DNA from: Asaia bogorensis
GTDB taxonomy: Bacteria; Pseudomonadota; Alphaproteobacteria; Acetobacterales; Acetobacteraceae
Length of the DNA stretch: 6,777 nucleotides
Direction of reading: 5' to 3'
Assembly (NCBI GenBank): GCA_945886995.1
Contig: CAMCZJ010000160.1
Span: 1 to 6,777 of the forward strand
Shown: piece by piece, positions 6,332 to 6,777 of the stretch
How the letters are laid out: each line of letters opens with the position of its first letter
How positions within the stretch are numbered: position 1 is the first letter of the stretch
Notes under the pieces: generated by a model
Told to the model about the DNA's origin: nothing
Databases searched by the model: none
What the model saw: the letters and a program-made list of their open reading frames with translations, nothing else
Position numbers and translations under genes: made by a program

Positions 6332-6777
6332 TACCATTGCTTCCAGGGTGCTGTGCCATCCTGCCAAAGCCCTTCCAACACATCGCGGTCGCGCGGCGTA
6401 TCCATCGGGTGCCAGAAGCCGCGATGGTCAAAAGCGCGGAGCTGATCATCCGCCGCTAGGCCCCGCAACGGCGCCTGTTCCCAGACGCAATCATCGCCAT
6501 CAATCCGGTCCAGCACGCGGGGCGAAAGCACGAAGAACCCGCCATTGATGGTGGCACCATCGCCAGGCGGTTTTTCGGTAAAGGCATGCACCGAATTGCC
6601 ATTCCTTTCCAGCGCGCCAAAGCGCCCGGGCGGCACCACGGCGGTCACGGTGGCGTCGCGGCCATGGGCGCGATGGAAGGCGACCAGTGCCGAGATATCC
6701 ACATCCGAAACACCGTCACCGTAAGTAAGGCAAAAACCCTCTTCTCCCCGCAAATGCTGCGCTACGCGGCCAAGTCG
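6331..6777 (-). CDS. rfbF: Glucose-1-phosphate cytidylyltransferase, C-terminal part (runs off the right edge)
   Basis: RfbF joins CTP and glucose-1-phosphate to give CDP-glucose, supplying the neighbouring dehydratase. The frame is open to the window edge, so only the last 148 residues are present. Full-length enzymes have about 257, so roughly 109 residues, including the N-terminal nucleotide-binding loop, lie outside. A TTG at 6753 is not the start, because conserved sequence continues upstream (RLGRVAQHLRGEEG, matching the RLKRV region of the family). Visible marks, numbered from the window edge, are FCLTYGDGVSDVDI (15-28) with metal-binding-type aspartates, then FTEKP, INGGFFVLSP and HPMDTPRD. 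The gene ends in TAA overlapping the rfbG start. No frameshift or stop is seen in the visible part. Confidence 0.92.
   Translation of the reverse strand, partial: RLGRVAQHLRGEEGFCLTYGDGVSDVDISALVAFHRAHGRDATVTAVVPPGRFGALERNGNSVHAFTEKPPGDGATINGGFFVLSPRVLDRIDGDDCVWEQAPLRGLAADDQLRAFDHRGFWHPMDTPRDRDVLEGLWQDGTAPWKQW
6340..6344 (-). promoter_or_regulatory. Ribosome binding site deciding the rfbG start
   Basis: On the minus strand GGAAG (6344 down to 6340) sits within the last codons of rfbF, 8 bases before the ATG at 6331. It is too close to the alternative in-frame ATG at 6337, so it supports re-initiation at the TAATG junction. Confidence 0.6.

Noticed and set aside
6337..6367. Longer rfbG start giving a 10-12 residue N-terminal extension.
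   Set aside because: It would overlap the end of rfbF by up to 37 bases without a proper ribosome binding site, whereas ATG 6331 has GGAAG at 8 bases and a TAATG junction.

Overview
The window looks like chromosomal DNA from a GC-rich alphaproteobacterium. Codons favour G/C at the third position, intergenic space is minimal, and start/stop codons overlap (TAATG, ATGA). The protein style and the palindromic leader repeats would suit Acetobacteraceae (Roseomonas/Roseococcus-like), but that placement is inference from general impression, not a search.

Left part (1-4047, + strand): a GC-rich hairpin (3-29) and two tandem 57-bp palindromic repeats (36-92 and 96-152) precede four tightly packed genes. 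These encode a peptide/nickel-type (Dpp/Opp family) ABC importer: two inner-membrane permeases (DppB-like, DppC-like) and two ATPases (DppD-like, DppF-like). The genes are separated by +2, -1 and -8 bases, so they should be one transcript with translational coupling. The substrate-binding protein gene is not present. It probably lies just left of the window, which would place the hairpins between it and the permease gene. Without it the substrate cannot be stated.

Right part (4056-6777, - strand, converging on the importer): the 3' part of a glucose-1-phosphate cytidylyltransferase gene (rfbF, running off the right edge), then CDP-glucose 4,6-dehydratase (rfbG), then a three-domain sugar C-methyltransferase of the TcaB9/NovU type. 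rfbF-rfbG overlap as TAATG and rfbG-methyltransferase as ATGA. RfbF makes CDP-glucose and RfbG makes CDP-4-keto-6-deoxyglucose. The methyltransferase probably adds a methyl group to a keto-deoxysugar derived from it, giving a branched 6-deoxysugar for surface polysaccharide or LPS. Other genes for that sugar would lie elsewhere, most likely to the right.

The two operons converge with 8 bases between stop codons and share a T8 tract. I found no RNA gene, transposase, CRISPR array, phage gene or toxin-antitoxin pair. The most unusual element is the tandem palindromic repeat pair at 36-152, which reads through in frame into the first permease gene and probably misleads start-codon prediction. 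I see no convincing undescribed multi-gene system here.
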